From positions 9,650,501 through 9,714,500 of the forward strand of contig PUFA01000021.1 in NCBI GenBank assembly GCA_003508835.1: a stretch of 64,000 nt of DNA. Direction: 5' to 3'. Position 1 is the stretch's first letter. Every line of letters starts with the position of its first letter. Of the stretch, positions 36,661 through 47,490 are shown piece by piece. This stretch comes from Eonycteris spelaea. Its lineage: Eukaryota; Chordata; Mammalia; Chiroptera; Pteropodidae. The notes under the pieces are model-generated. The model searched no databases, was not told the origin of the DNA, and saw only the letters and a list, made by a program, of their open reading frames with translations. The translations under genes and the position numbers were made by a program.

Positions 36661-38418
36661 AACTAGAGGAAGTCCTTCCACTTGGCTGTGTGAAGGGAGA
36701 GTTTGTAACAATGCGGGTGGGGATGGGGGGAGGGAGTGTAGGAAGGGAGAAAGATGGAGTAAGTACTATACAGATTTCAATATCTTCCTTTGATTAAAAA
36801 ATCATAAATGGTCTTAAGGGGGGGGAGCTATACTTTCTTATATAATATTGACTGTCTGGGCTTGAATTTGCAATTTATAGATGAGATCTTACGAAGAATT
36901 AAGGCAATTAGGTCCCCAAGCCAATACTTGCCAGCAGAGCTTAAGTTATTAAGTTTTCTATGTGGATCTTTGAGGGTTTGGGTTAATTTAGTGTCCTTGC
37001 ATAGAAATTAGTAAAAACGATGTCAAGTAAAGGTGGCTGGGTTAACACAGGTGACAGGGCCGGATCATGCGTTAGCTTTATTTATGTTGGTCTATATCTT
37101 TTATTTGAGATTTTTATCCTCTTTTAACTATTTAGGAGGAAAGGAGGGGAAACTGTGGAAGACGTCAGGCCTCGGTGGTTAATATGGGAGGTACAGAGAG
37201 GGGAACGAGGTTTGGAGGTGAGATTTGGAGGTTTATATAAATATTGCAGACCCTTCGATTGACACAACAGATATGATTTGAACAGGTGAACACACACTGA
37301 AGCTTTGTACACTGACTAGTAATTTAGGTGATGATGAGTTCATTTTATAGGGAGCAATTCTATGACAAATATTTTAGCAAAAATCAGTAATCACTGAATA
37401 TTTTATCCTTTTGATAAATATTTTCATAATGCAGGCTAATACTGACTCACTGACACAAATTATGTAAGCAATTGAAAATGACAATGGGATTCATTTTACA
37501 ACCCAGGAAGTCCTGCTTTGTTTATTAAAAATATATTTCATTTGGAGGATAAAACAGTTTTTATTTTCATGAGTATAATGTTGAAGGGTAATTAAATTTG
37601 ACATAAATTACACCTTTAACATATGCTCCCAAGTCTGTTTGTCTATAATGTAAACAGTGACACCCACAACAGTTAATGTTAACAATTTTTTAAACTCCAC
37701 AGCTTCAAATGTTCATTCATTAATTCCCTAAGTGTGTGTTTCCAAATGTTTTTTTCTAGAGCACACACCTTAACAACTTAAGATGTTAGATGAATGACTA
37801 AAAACATCACCAAATGGTACTTTACATACTAATGTATTGAGATGTAACATTTTGGCTACCATCTGATATGTGTCTATAAATTCTAGAAAAGCTTTCATTC
37901 TTCAGGTGAATAGCACCGTCAGCTAGTCACATCATTATTTAATTAAAGAAGAATGTCTCAAAAAAATCTTTTTAGAGAACAACTAAATCTCATGGAAGAC
38001 AGCATTGAGGAGATCTGCAGCCTCATTGGTGTCAGTGTTTGCCTCCTGTTTCTACGGTAACCCATGATCTGTATTCCCATCACACCTTCGAAAGCCTTGT
38101 TTTCTCCACCAGGAATATTTAGCCAGAAGCGCTGAAGGTACTGAACATTAATTTTTATGAGGTCTTTTTTTTTAATTGGAAAAAGAGAAAACAGAACATA
38201 CCATCCAGAGCTTTATCATGCAAACACAATAGGGTTGCGTGCATATTTATAATTTTAAGACGATATACATGCCTAGAAGATCATAGGTCTAAAAACTGAA
38301 TACTAAATGAAATAACTACTTTGAAGCCCTAACAAATAGACTCAATTGCAAATGTTTATCTAATTCGATAGGGTAAAAACTTAGAGACTTGATCACAATG
38401 GCTTAAAATTTTATAGCC
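36661..38418. other. AT-rich unique block upstream of the island
   Basis: No gene. The part at about 37,310-37,960 is free of recognisable repeats and rich in TAAT/ATTA cores (ggtaattaaatttgac, ttcattaattccc, atttaattaaag). It is a candidate conserved non-coding region near the CpG island promoter. Confidence 0.4.
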
Positions 38419-38505
38419 CAGTAGTTTTCAACCTGGAGTGATTTTTGCCTCCCAGGGGACATTTGGCAATGTCTGGAGACATTTTTGTTTGTTGCAACTG
38501 GTGGA

Positions 38506-38550
<45 letters not shown>

Positions 38551-38671
38551 ACTGTGTTACTGATAACAAGTGGGTAGAGGCCAGCAATGATGCTAAACAT
38601 CCCACAGTGCACTGCACAGCCCCCACTACCAACAAAATTATCAGCCCCAAGCAGGAGGTTGAGAAACCTTG
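38419..38671 (+). repeat. MER20 DNA transposon with internal (TG)n
   Basis: Sense MER20: 'gtagttttcaacctggagtgatttttgcctcccaggggacatttggcaatgtctggagacatttttg', 'agtgggtagaggccagcaatgatgctaaacatcccacagtgcactgcacagcccc' and 'gaggttgagaaacctt'. A TG microsatellite (38,507-38,548) has grown where MER20 normally has a short G/T-rich spacer. Confidence 0.95.
38507..38548. repeat. (TG)n microsatellite
   Basis: About 20 TG units inside the MER20 copy. The open minus frames over it (38,403-38,861) are repeat artefacts. Confidence 0.97.
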
Positions 38672-39100
38672 TGTCTAGCCTCATAGATGGTGGGCTGGAA
38701 TGAGGGGCACATATTGAACATAATAAATTATCAAAAAAATATTTATGTTCAAATAGATGAAATGCTTTGGGGGCAATTTGCTTCTCTGATCTTGTGCCGC
38801 ATTGACTTGTTATGTCATTTAAATGACTAAAAGAGAAAAGAAAAAAAAAAGAAAAAAACAAACTTTCTTCTTACAGCCCTCTGGTTAAGATGTGAGCACT
38901 TCCAGCTTGTATGCGTTAGTCTGACTTGGTGTGGTGGCCCGGCAACTGTAAATTTCCGTTCAGTCGGGTGCACACGAGTGTTTCCACTGCAAAATCTCTG
39001 ACATAGCACTGGGTGACACTGCCACCCCGCTTAATTTAAATGTAGTTAAGTTCGGATACCGACCCCCCACCTCCTCCCCGCTCCCCGTTTAATTGAAAAT

Positions 39101-39111
39101 AGACTTACCTT
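39101..39111 (-). other. perfect minus-strand splice donor
   Basis: On the minus strand the bases read AAG|GTAAGT, a full match to the 5' splice-site consensus. An exon would end at 39,109. It faces away from the CpG island 600 bp to 1.5 kb to the right, as expected for the first exon of a divergent transcript. Whether it is used is unknown. Confidence 0.4.
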
Positions 39112-39315
39112 TCCCCAGTTGAATGTGGATGCACTTGCCTTTGGCGACTTCCTCCCTATATATGATTACATTTTGTCACCCAGAATTTGGAAGACAATTC
39201 TGCCCCTGAGTCAAATAGACGCCCGGGTCAGGAATGCAGATCCACCCAGGAGGAACACCTGCACCCCAGTCGTTTTTTCTTTGCTGGGTTGTAGGCGAGC
39301 ATGAAAGCCATCAAG

Positions 39316-39331
39316 ACACAGCCAGAGGGCG
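39316..39331 (+). promoter_or_regulatory. weak CTCF-like motif
   Basis: CAGCCAGAGGGCGCC contains the AGRKGGCRS half of the CTCF core but only a partial upstream half (about 12 of 14 positions). It lies just upstream of the CpG island in plus orientation. Confidence 0.35.
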
Positions 39332-40280
39332 CCAACATGCCGCAAATGAAAGTTCCAAAGGTTCAGACGGGTTTCGTGGGAAGGTAAAATTGGCTTTTGT
39401 CTAATGAAAGAGTTACCGTTGTAAGCGATGTCATGTCGTGTTATCTTCTGCATTTGCTTCTTGTCGACAGATAAGCAAGGTGCGCATATCTCCCGACCCT
39501 GGTGGTTACTTTGTGTCCCGGTGTTAAACAAAGTGGCAGCCCCTGGGACTCCGTGACACACCGTAGTTGGCTCCGGCTTTGGCTTGCGCGCTTCTGTGGG
39601 TCACCTCGGCTGCCCCAGTCTTCCCGAGAACTGGTGGCTTCCATTAAAACACAGACATAAAAAAAGAAAAAAAAGGAAAGAAGGAAACACCCACAAAACC
39701 CCCGACAGTTCCTTTCCTCGGGCTCTCGTCTCCCCTCCTTCCTCTCCCAAGTCCCGAGCATCCTCGCAGGGCGACGCTGCCGGCCTCACCAGCTGGACCT
39801 TAGCGGTGGCGCTTGTTGGAAGTCGCTGCCTGCCCAGCGCACCTCGTCCGCGGGGCGCCTCTCAGACGTGCCTGCTGTTGGAGGTCACATCAACCCCGCG
39901 GACATCTGTCCTGATGGGCTGAGGGGGAGTCACCGGGTCACCCCCAGCCTCACTGCCAGAGGGGGTATAGGAATCGCAGCCGTGTCAAGAGCGTTCGGGA
40001 TTGGGGTGCTGAGAAGGGTAGCAGGTGGCAGGGGGCGTCATTCATCACCTCGAATCGGCCCCTTAAGTCTGAGCGAGAGCTCGAGCACTTCTTATCCAAC
40101 CGTTCCAAAGGGGAAAGAAGGTGGGGGGGGGGGGAGGAAGAGAGAGAGACCCACGGACAGCCCCGGCAGGGCGGGGGGACACCAAAACCGAGTTGGGGGG
40201 AGCGGGGGGAGAGCGAGTGGGGGAAGCCCGTGTAGGGGGCAGATGAAGAAAGCAGGGGGGGCACCGGGCTGAAAGGGGTT

Positions 40281-40408
40281 GAGGGAGGCGGGCGGGGCCC
40301 CGGGATGGGGGGGAGGAGGGGGAGGAGGGAGGCGGGCGGGGCCCCGGGATGGGGAGGGGCGGGCAAGGGAGGGGGAGGGGAGGAGGCGGGCGGGGCCCGG
40401 GGCGGAGG
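40281..40408 (+). repeat. GC-box minisatellite, 44-bp period
   Basis: Copies begin at 40,281 and 40,325 (44 bp apart), and a third partial copy starts near 40,380. Each has GGAGGCGGGCGGGGCC and so repeats an Sp1/KLF-type GGGCGGGGC box. Such an array may set promoter strength and may vary in copy number. Confidence 0.85.
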
Positions 40409-40439
40409 GAGGCTGGGCGGGCGCACGCGGCGGGGGAGG

Positions 40440-40684
40440 GCGCTGGGCAGGAAGGGGAGGGGGAGCGCGAGCGCCAGAAAGCGGCGGCGGCGGCGGCGGC
40501 GGCGGCAGTAGCGGCAGCGGCGACGGCGGCGGCGGCAGCGCTCCAACTCGCTCCTCGCTCCGGGCTCCGCCGTCGAGCCGGAGAGAGCCTCGGCCAGCGG
40601 CCAGACCCCAGGCCGGACGACGCCAGCGACCCGGGCCCCTCGGCGACACCGCGTTCACCCAGGGGCGGCAGGCACCCAGAGCGG
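40440..40684 (+). other. putative non-coding first exon
   Basis: I infer a 5' UTR exon lying in the heart of the CpG island, downstream of the GC-box array. Its right edge is set by a good donor, GCGG|GTAAGA, at 40,684/40,685. A weaker alternative donor, CCAG|GTGGGG, lies at about 40,768. The left edge (transcription start) is a guess, since TATA-less promoters often start at several sites. No ATG is visible between about 40,440 and 40,684, so translation would start in a later exon. The (CGG)n tract lies inside it. Everything to the right of the donor in this window would be intron 1. I do not recognise the gene. Many developmental regulators have such a leader, but that does not identify it. 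Confidence 0.5.
40481..40540 (+). repeat. (CGG)n trinucleotide tract
   Basis: A pure GCG/CGG run of about 26 bp (40,481-40,506) is followed by an imperfect GCAGTAGCGGCAGCGGCGA stretch and a second short CGG run (about 40,524-40,536). The position resembles the 5' UTR CGG repeats of several mammalian genes. Its length here is in an ordinary short range. Confidence 0.95.
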
Positions 40685-41653
40685 GTAAGAAGGCGCGGAC
40701 CAGCGGCGCCGGCAGCCCGGGGGGGCCTCGGTTCACCCGCTGAACAGCGCCCCGCTCCCCAGGCCCAGGTGGGGGTGGGCGGGTGGCGGCGCAGGGCCCG
40801 ACTAGACGGCGCAGGGCGTGGGGTCCCTCCACGAGGGCTCCGTCGCACTTCGGGGATGTGGGGTGATGGGGGAGCCCCGAGATGGGTGACTTCAGCTACT
40901 CGCAGGGTGGGCAGGATCGAGGGGGGGGGCAGTCTGATAAACCGAGTTTTTTGGTGGGGGTGGTTGAGGAAATTGCCGAAGGAGAAACGCTTGAAGCGCA
41001 CTGAGTCCCAAAGAGACAGTTTCGTGGGGCCGAAGGGAGTGTGATCTGTCATCCGGACCCCCACTGCCGGCAAGAAGGCGCTGGGTGCGAGGGCGCAGCA
41101 GCCAAAGATGGAGGGTGAGGGGGGGTGGGGCGGGAGTAAGGGGAGAGGGAACATGGGGAATCTGGTCTGATCAGAGGAAGGAGGTGGCCTTTTGGTTTAG
41201 CAAATGTGTCTCCTTGGCTCGTGGGACTCATGGCTCGGGGTGGCCAAGGAACGCGAGGTTCACACGACAACGTGCCTCCAGAAGCACATCTGAGCTGATC
41301 CAAAGCCTCAGCCTCGGACGTGGCTGAAATGCCTTCGCACTAACCTGTGGGCCACCTCTGAGCATTTTTATTTTGGGAGTCTTCGGTTCAGAGGATGCAC
41401 TGGGAGCCTCCAACCGCGGCCCCCGCCAGGAGGGTGTGAGCTTGAACGTGACAGCGCGCGGCCCCTGATGGCCCAGCCCTTCTGCGAGCGAAGATTGGGT
41501 TGGGGTTTAGCAGGTTTTGCCTAAAGCACTAACTCTGAAACCCGACGCTGGGTTCCAGTCCCCCACCCCACCGCCCCAACCCCGAAATGTAAATTTCAGA
41601 ATCCCTGGATCCTATGGTACACACAATGCGCGGCTACAAACCGCATTCTTTTC

Positions 41654-41665
41654 ATGAATATTCAT
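41654..41665. promoter_or_regulatory. perfect palindrome, POU-dimer-like
   Basis: ATGAATATTCAT is its own reverse complement. It resembles the paired half-sites used by POU-domain factor dimers. It lies about 1 kb inside intron 1. Function is inferred from shape alone. Confidence 0.4.
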
Positions 41666-42030
41666 CGAACGCCGGGCTGGGCTCCTTATCTGCTTTCCCG
41701 GAGGCATTTCCGCCTTGAAACGAACCCCGTGGACAGCCTTCGCTTGTGTAATTTTCACTCCGCCGAAATTAGCACGGCGCACACGGGTACCTCTTTTAGT
41801 ACCCTGAGCAGGATTGACACACCTCGGTCTCCTGCGAGATCAGTAGCACATGTATGGCGGGTTGAAAATCAAACACTAGCTTCGAGGTGGTCTTCCTACT
41901 GTAGGGGTGTGGACCAACACCCCCTCCCCCTTCTCCCCCGTGGGATTACAGCCAAGGCTAACAGATCCCCAGTACTGCGGGCAAAATGAATGAATCGGGA
42001 CTGTAATTACCTATTCCTTTGTCTTGGCCT

Positions 42031-42042
42031 CGCGCATGCGCC
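42031..42042. promoter_or_regulatory. NRF1-like site
   Basis: CGCGCATGCGCC carries the palindromic GCGCATGCGC core of the NRF1 motif. This could mark a second initiation site on the island shoulder. Confidence 0.55.
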
Positions 42043-42093
42043 GCAGAGCAGGGTGTGGAGGGCCCGGGCGGCCGGGTCTGATCTCTCTCCATC

Positions 42094-42115
42094 ACCCACC
42101 CACCCACCCACCCAC
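42094..42115. repeat. (CCCA)n microsatellite
   Basis: Five CCCA-type units on the plus strand. Confidence 0.9.
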
Positions 42116-42293
42116 TCCTTTCCAAGGCCGAGGAACAAAGGCGTTTGCCCTAAATGTTGCGCGAAACCCTTGGGCGCAAATGACAGTTCCCTCCAGCCTG
42201 CCCCCGCCCCTCAAACCACCCTCCGCCGGGTGTATGTTTCTTATTTATCAAGCTGTCTCTCATCTTTTGCTTTCTTAGTGATTTCAATTGACA

Positions 42294-42322
42294 AAATAAT
42301 AATAATAATAATAATAATAATA
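42294..42322. repeat. (AAT)n microsatellite
   Basis: About ten uninterrupted AAT/ATA units. Confidence 0.97.
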
Positions 42323-42786
42323 AGATTAGCTTTTGCCATGAGAGCAAATTGTAAATTAAATATTACTGAACTGAACACTGTTATTTTCCTTTCTACTACT
42401 GTCCATTGTTCTTTTGCCTCTAACATCGTACTGCAGTGATGGTAACTCTTAATTTTCATCTATTAATTGTTAAACAGATTTTAGCTGTTGATCATTTGAT
42501 TAAGGTTATAGGTCTCAAAACAGACAGGGAGTATTGCCTCTAGTGTCACCACTCGGGAAAAAATTGAGACATCTTAGCGTGTATAGGAACAAGATGGCCT
42601 ACAAAACCCAGAGCAAAGAAAATGGTTACGTTGTCAGGATCCTAAATCATTTTTCTCTTGATTCCTACCTCATTGTTTCATTAGGAGTCCCAGCAAATTC
42701 CACGGAAATGGAAATCCACTCATGGGGGAGGAAGAAGGCAGTCTGGGGTTCCTGGGGTGAATACAGTTAAGTTCATGACCCTTCCC

Positions 42787-42788
<2 letters not shown>

Positions 42789-42829
<41 letters not shown>
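42789..42829. repeat. (TG)n microsatellite
   Basis: About 20 uninterrupted TG units. Confidence 0.98.
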
Positions 42830-42831
<2 letters not shown>

Positions 42832-44744
42832 ATACACAGACACACATATACATGCATAAATACTTTTATCTTGGATGGCTGATTTTCTTTCCAATAATAC
42901 GTTACCCAGGTTATGGTTTTTTAGATTTCTTTTTGGGCTACTTTGTTTTACCATCCAAAAAGGAGACACTATGTATACAAAATAGGAGCTAAATAGAATG
43001 TTTTTATAATGGTACATATATTTAAAATAATTTTATGCTTAAATATTCTCAGTACACCCCAGTAGGACAACACGTGGCAGGAACATGGAAATCATCTCTT
43101 TTGTCCCTTTTAATAAAAATGTGAACTTTTTACATCAGGTCATTTGATTAAGGGCATTGATGGGGTAGCTGCCTGTTACCCTCCCTTATTCCTTAGCATT
43201 GAGTGATTTATTATGGTTTAGGGGGCTTTACATAGTTTTTTTCCTGTTTTCTGTTCCTGTAGGTCATGTTTTTGATGGAGAGCTGAGTTGGAATATAGTC
43301 CAAATTCAATAACAAATATATACCAATTTACCCCAAATTTAATGAGTCTCAGGTTTTTGAGCAAGATAATTTTTAAATGGAATTAAAAAAAAAAAAGATG
43401 CTACCTTATTTTTTCAGCTAGCTAGTTTTTTGCCAAGCTTTAGCAGGTGGAGAGAGGAAGCTAACTGGGCCTTTTGAAAAAATGCACCAGTAGTGACTAT
43501 GTGGACAGTGGCATTTTTGTCCTTAGCTGGTGCTCACGCTTTCACTGTGGCAAGTGCAAGAGAACACTGTCTCTCCCTTCCCCTCCCCCCGCCCCATCAC
43601 TCTCATCAAAACATCCAATGGAAGAGCTCAGGTCAAAGGGCTTTGGTGCCCCATCCTTAGAGGCGTCTTTAGTCTTTATAATCTTCCTGGATTTACCAGA
43701 ACAAACCATGTTATAGTGTAGGGTGTGATTTCTTGTTTCCTTGTGTGTGCTTAAAATTCACGTTAAGACAATTTTAAATCATTTTCAGTCCATGCTCAAG
43801 ATAAGTGGAATGTGAAAAGCTTAAACATTTGGAGATTTGATCTCTGTGAAATGTCTTTGTTTCTCATTTTAGTTTTTTAAAATTTATAAAACTCAAAACC
43901 ATTTTCAAAGCAATTAGGATGCTGTGTGTGTATATGTGTGCATATATATACACAGGCTATAAAATAAAACCTTAATAATGCTATGAAAGTAAACTAGTTT
44001 TTATAGAGTATTTATAGTGCTTCATACTGGTCTTTGAAAAATAATAAATTTTAAATCTGTACAAAGCTCATTTTCAGTTTCTACCAGTATACCCCTAAAA
44101 CAAATGGGTTGCATTGAACATCTTAAGATGTTCATTTATAGGCTTACAAACTCACATTAAGCACTGCTGAACTTTAAAAGTTGTAATAACAATGCTTTCT
44201 AAATAAAGGATTTATAAAATTGTTTTGTCTTATTTTTGTGATATCTTAAATTCTTGCTTTAAAAAATATCAAAAAAAAAAAAAAAAAGCCTGTCAACCAT
44301 TATTCGTCAAAAGCTATTGCCTCTGGTGTCTCATTGTGTACAAAGAAATGTTTTGGTTTGCTTCGGCTTTTGTTTTATATGTAGTTTTTTACCTACTCAT
44401 TTTATACCTTTTTAATCAAAAGATTAACATCTCGATGATTGTCTTAGCTGGTAAACTAAAAACCAGGTAACAGCTGAGGAAGAACTCTGCGTATGTGAAC
44501 AAGTTGAAGTTCTTGGGAAAATTGTGTGGAATCTTCATTTTATCAAATTCTCTCAACTCGCTGAATCCTTTCCATTTATTCTTAAGACTTAGCAGTAACC
44601 CGATGCAACTTTTACTCTTTGGTTTAATTATGGCGAATACATATCAGGAAATGACTTTGAGGTTGGAATGGTCAGAATTTTTTAAAGGGTACACTTGGTG
44701 TGTTTTGGGAAGATTTTTTGGGGGGGTTTTCCTGGGGCATAGTG
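42830..44744. other. probable intron, no exon seen
   Basis: AT-rich with a short TG/TA run near 43,923-43,955 and A-runs at 43,384-43,396 and 44,271-44,287. No repeat family or exon can be supported. Confidence 0.5.
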
Positions 44745-44930
44745 GAGAGAAACTGGACTTGGAAAGTCTTCAGGCCTTGGCTCGGCGGCTTTGCACACAT
44801 TATTTCAAACCTCTCTGGACTTTACTTTCTTCACTTGTAAAACTGGGATAATTATTCCTGTTTTCAGGCCATAATAAGGATCACACGTGTAAAAAGTACA
44901 TAAATACTATGGCTGGCTTTTAGGGCCTCC
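44745..44930 (+). repeat. MIR SINE
   Basis: 'ggagagaaactggacttgg', 'ttatttcaaacctctctggactttactttcttcacttgtaaaactgggataattattcctgttttcaggccataataaggatc' and 'gtaaaaagtacataaatac' define a sense MIR. Confidence 0.85.
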
Positions 44931-46009
44931 TGGACCTCTCCGTCTGTATTTCAACGCATTCGCTGTGATTGACATCAGTAACTAATTTCTGTATATTGAG
45001 CTGTGTTTTTGTTCCATGCCGATAAATCAAGACCTGAGGGCTCTGGTGTGTGCAGTCAGAAATAAGCTATTTCATTCTCAAAGATGCTCAAATATCCTAA
45101 TTCCTAACTTCTCTCCTTGTAGATATACCTATGTGAAATCCTGAGACACTGTAGGGAGATTTGCCCAAAAGCGGGTTGAGCGAAGTCAGCATGGGCACCC
45201 TCGTGGCAATCTCCATGGTTACTTATGTAATGCAAGAGGTGGCATTTAAGTTCTTTGAGAAAATACTGGGCTAGTCTTAGAATCACGGAAGTTCCCAGCC
45301 TGCCAAAGGAAGGCTTTTGTTAAATGCCATTTCCTCCACAGCTATTAAGACAGACATCTAGGTAAGTGTCACGTGAGAAAAATTGTCCAGTGAACCTTAT
45401 CACGAGTAATAAATAGACAGCCATAGAGAGCCAGCTTCTTACCAGCAGAGTTAAACTCTAATTTTGAGAAGACAAAAGGCTACGAAGCATTGTGATTAAA
45501 CAGCATTCTGTATTTCCCTCTGGAAGTCTGAAATGGGGTGCCCAGAGGATCTCAGTGTGTTTTTCCTTCTGCACCCTAAGGATTTATATAACTTTAAAAA
45601 CATCAAACTGTCCACAGGGAAAGTTTTTGAAGAAACAACAGGAAAAGATTTCTTGACTAGCAAAGGCCATCAGTGAGGGGAGGTTGCCACTGAGCAGGCT
45701 TCAAAGTCTGGGAATAAATTTCTGAGAGCTTTAGAGATTGAGAAACAGAAACCATCTGTAAGCACAAGATGGGCCCAGGGCATAAGGAAGCGTTCCAAGA
45801 TAATATAGGAGAGAATGGCCTTCAGTGGTGAAGGCAGAGCATTTATACATTACTCCCCCCTTATCACTTAAACATTTTATGAACTTGATTTTGAATTGAT
45901 TTGTTGTGGTGGTGGTTCATTTTGGATGAGGGAGGAAGGGCTGGGCTTTGCTGGTTCGTTTTTGGGGACTTCTCTCTGAAATGTGTATTTCAGCCACTGT
46001 TTGTACATT
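44931..46009. other. probable intron, no firm exon
   Basis: Unique sequence. A 20-nt stretch at 45,342-45,361 is flanked by TTTCCTCCACAG on the left and GTAAGTG on the right. It would be a micro-exon, but with only this evidence I do not call it. Confidence 0.4.
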
Positions 46010-46290
46010 GTGCAGGGGGTGTGATACTTAGCGTGGTTCAGAGGGCTAGGGTGTGGTGGGCTTGGTCTCTGGAGCCGGATTCACTGGGTTAAGGATCTCG
46101 TCTCTGCCATTTTCTAGCAGTGTGGATTTTGGCAAATTGCTTAGCTTCTCTGTGCCTCAATCCCCATCTGTAAAATGGGAGTTACAATCTAGAGTTACGA
46201 TAAGGAGTACGGGAAATCCTCCAACACTTAGGACAATGCCTCACACATATTCTGTGCATTTTTATTCAGCACATTCACCGTAAAGTAGTG
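46010..46290 (+). repeat. MIR SINE
   Basis: 'ggtctctggagccggattcactgggttaaggatctcgtctctgccattttctagcagtgtggattttggcaaattgcttagcttctctgtgcctcaatccccatctgtaaaatggg' is a well-preserved sense MIR. Confidence 0.95.
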
Positions 46291-47344
46291 AGGGGATCAG
46301 CTTTCTCTACTTCATCCTCTACATCTGTGGCTGTTCGTGTGCTGGTCTCAGAGAGGTCGGATTGCCAGGCAAGCCATGGTGGAGCCTTGAAGAGAGTTTG
46401 GTAGGACGTTGAAGTCTGTGGTTTAGAAAAACGGTCCAAGTGTAGCTGTGGTATTTTGAGTGTGTCGCCAGGACACTTGTCCTGGTTTCAAAAGTCTAAA
46501 GTGGGTAGGTTGATAGAAACCCAGCCTCCATACTGAATTGGTATTAAAATGAAAAGAAAAATAAAAAAAAAAAAAGGAAAGGAAAAGAAAGGCGAAAGTC
46601 CTTAGAACTTGAAAGACCTTCAGAGAAAGGCCCTCTGTATGACCTTGAAGGACGTACATGGCTTTCTGGTGTCCTGAATCAAACGTATCATTAGCAGTTA
46701 AAAGGAGTCTCTTAGTCATTAGTACCAAGATTGATATAAACCAGCTTGATATTTAAAATTCCAAGTTGGCACATGGTATACCCTTTCTCTCTTTTACATC
46801 CCACCAACCGCATCCCAGGAATAAAATGTAACTTGTATTATGCAGGAATGTAAAGATGTTGTCACCTGTTGCCAGATCTTTGGAAGTAATTATCAACATG
46901 GAGATCTTACCCATTGTGACCTCTTAAAGACAAAAAGGAAGTTCTTTGAAATTTCAGATATTTGAGATTGGTTCATACTCCAATCATTTCTGACCTTTCT
47001 TGCATTTACCTCAGATGTGGCCAAGTGATTTGTTTTTGACCATCTAGACACCAGGTTTTGCTACTGAGGAAAGGCAAAGTCATTCTCATTTTGGTTAAAT
47101 TGTTTTTTAATGGTTTCTTTAAACATGTTTTGTATCTTACCGATTCGGGAGGGAAACTAATTTATTTATCTGTGAGGTATTCATTGTAGCAAAAGAGTTT
47201 TAGATATGGTAGTTGTATTTTAAAAAAACTTTTCTCCATCTTAGGTTTTTGGTTTTTTTTTTTTAATCTGGAGAAGTACGAATGAAACTAGACATTTGTC
47301 GACTGTTTATTGCATATCATATGCTCTAATTAAACTTTATCCCC
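46291..47344. other. probable intron, no exon seen
   Basis: Unique, with a purine-rich A/G tract at 46,550-46,590 that keeps a minus frame open. Nothing recognised. Confidence 0.5.
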
Positions 47345-47490
47345 TCAAACAAATTGTAAGATGCGTTTTACCTGTGAACAGATGAAAATACTGAGGGTTA
47401 AATAATGTACATAAGGTCCTAGAGCTAATAGAAATCAATAGAATTCAAATTCATATCTGGGGCCCTATTCTCCACAGTGCTACACTAAAC
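47345..47490 (-). repeat. MIR SINE fragment
   Basis: 'tgtaagatgcgttttacctgtgaacagatgaaaatactgagggttaaataatgtacataaggtcctagagctaatag' and 'gaattcaaattcatatctgg' follow the antisense MIR core. Confidence 0.8.

Larger units (their letters stand above)
39700..41480. promoter_or_regulatory. CpG island promoter
   Basis: A sharp rise in G+C and CpG density against AT-rich surroundings, with the densest part at 40,030-40,760. It contains tandem GC boxes, a CGG tract, a probable first exon and no TATA box in an obvious position. Frames of 200-360 codons on both strands (for example 40,063-41,154 minus and 40,349-41,044 plus) are low-complexity Pro/Ala/Gly/Arg and overlap each other, as expected for GC-rich non-coding DNA. 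This is the only clear promoter in the window. Confidence 0.92.
41481..42240. other. CpG island shore
   Basis: Still CpG-containing but less dense. It holds a palindromic POU-type motif (41,654-41,665), an NRF1-like core (42,031-42,042) and a CCCA microsatellite (42,094-42,115). There is no clear exon. Confidence 0.6.

Noticed and set aside
38403..38861. 152-codon minus frame with a His-Thr repeat
   Set aside because: It runs through MER20 and its TG microsatellite.
40063..41154. 363-codon open frame on the minus strand (and 198-, 246- and 231-codon frames overlapping it on both strands)
   Set aside because: All lie in the CpG island, overlap each other in several registers and are low-complexity Pro/Ala/Gly/Arg. 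GC-rich DNA has few stop codons, so the length is not evidence of coding.
45342..45361. 20-nt micro-exon between TTTCCTCCACAG and GTAAGTG
   Set aside because: Splice-like pairs this close arise often by chance. There is no coding or conservation evidence.
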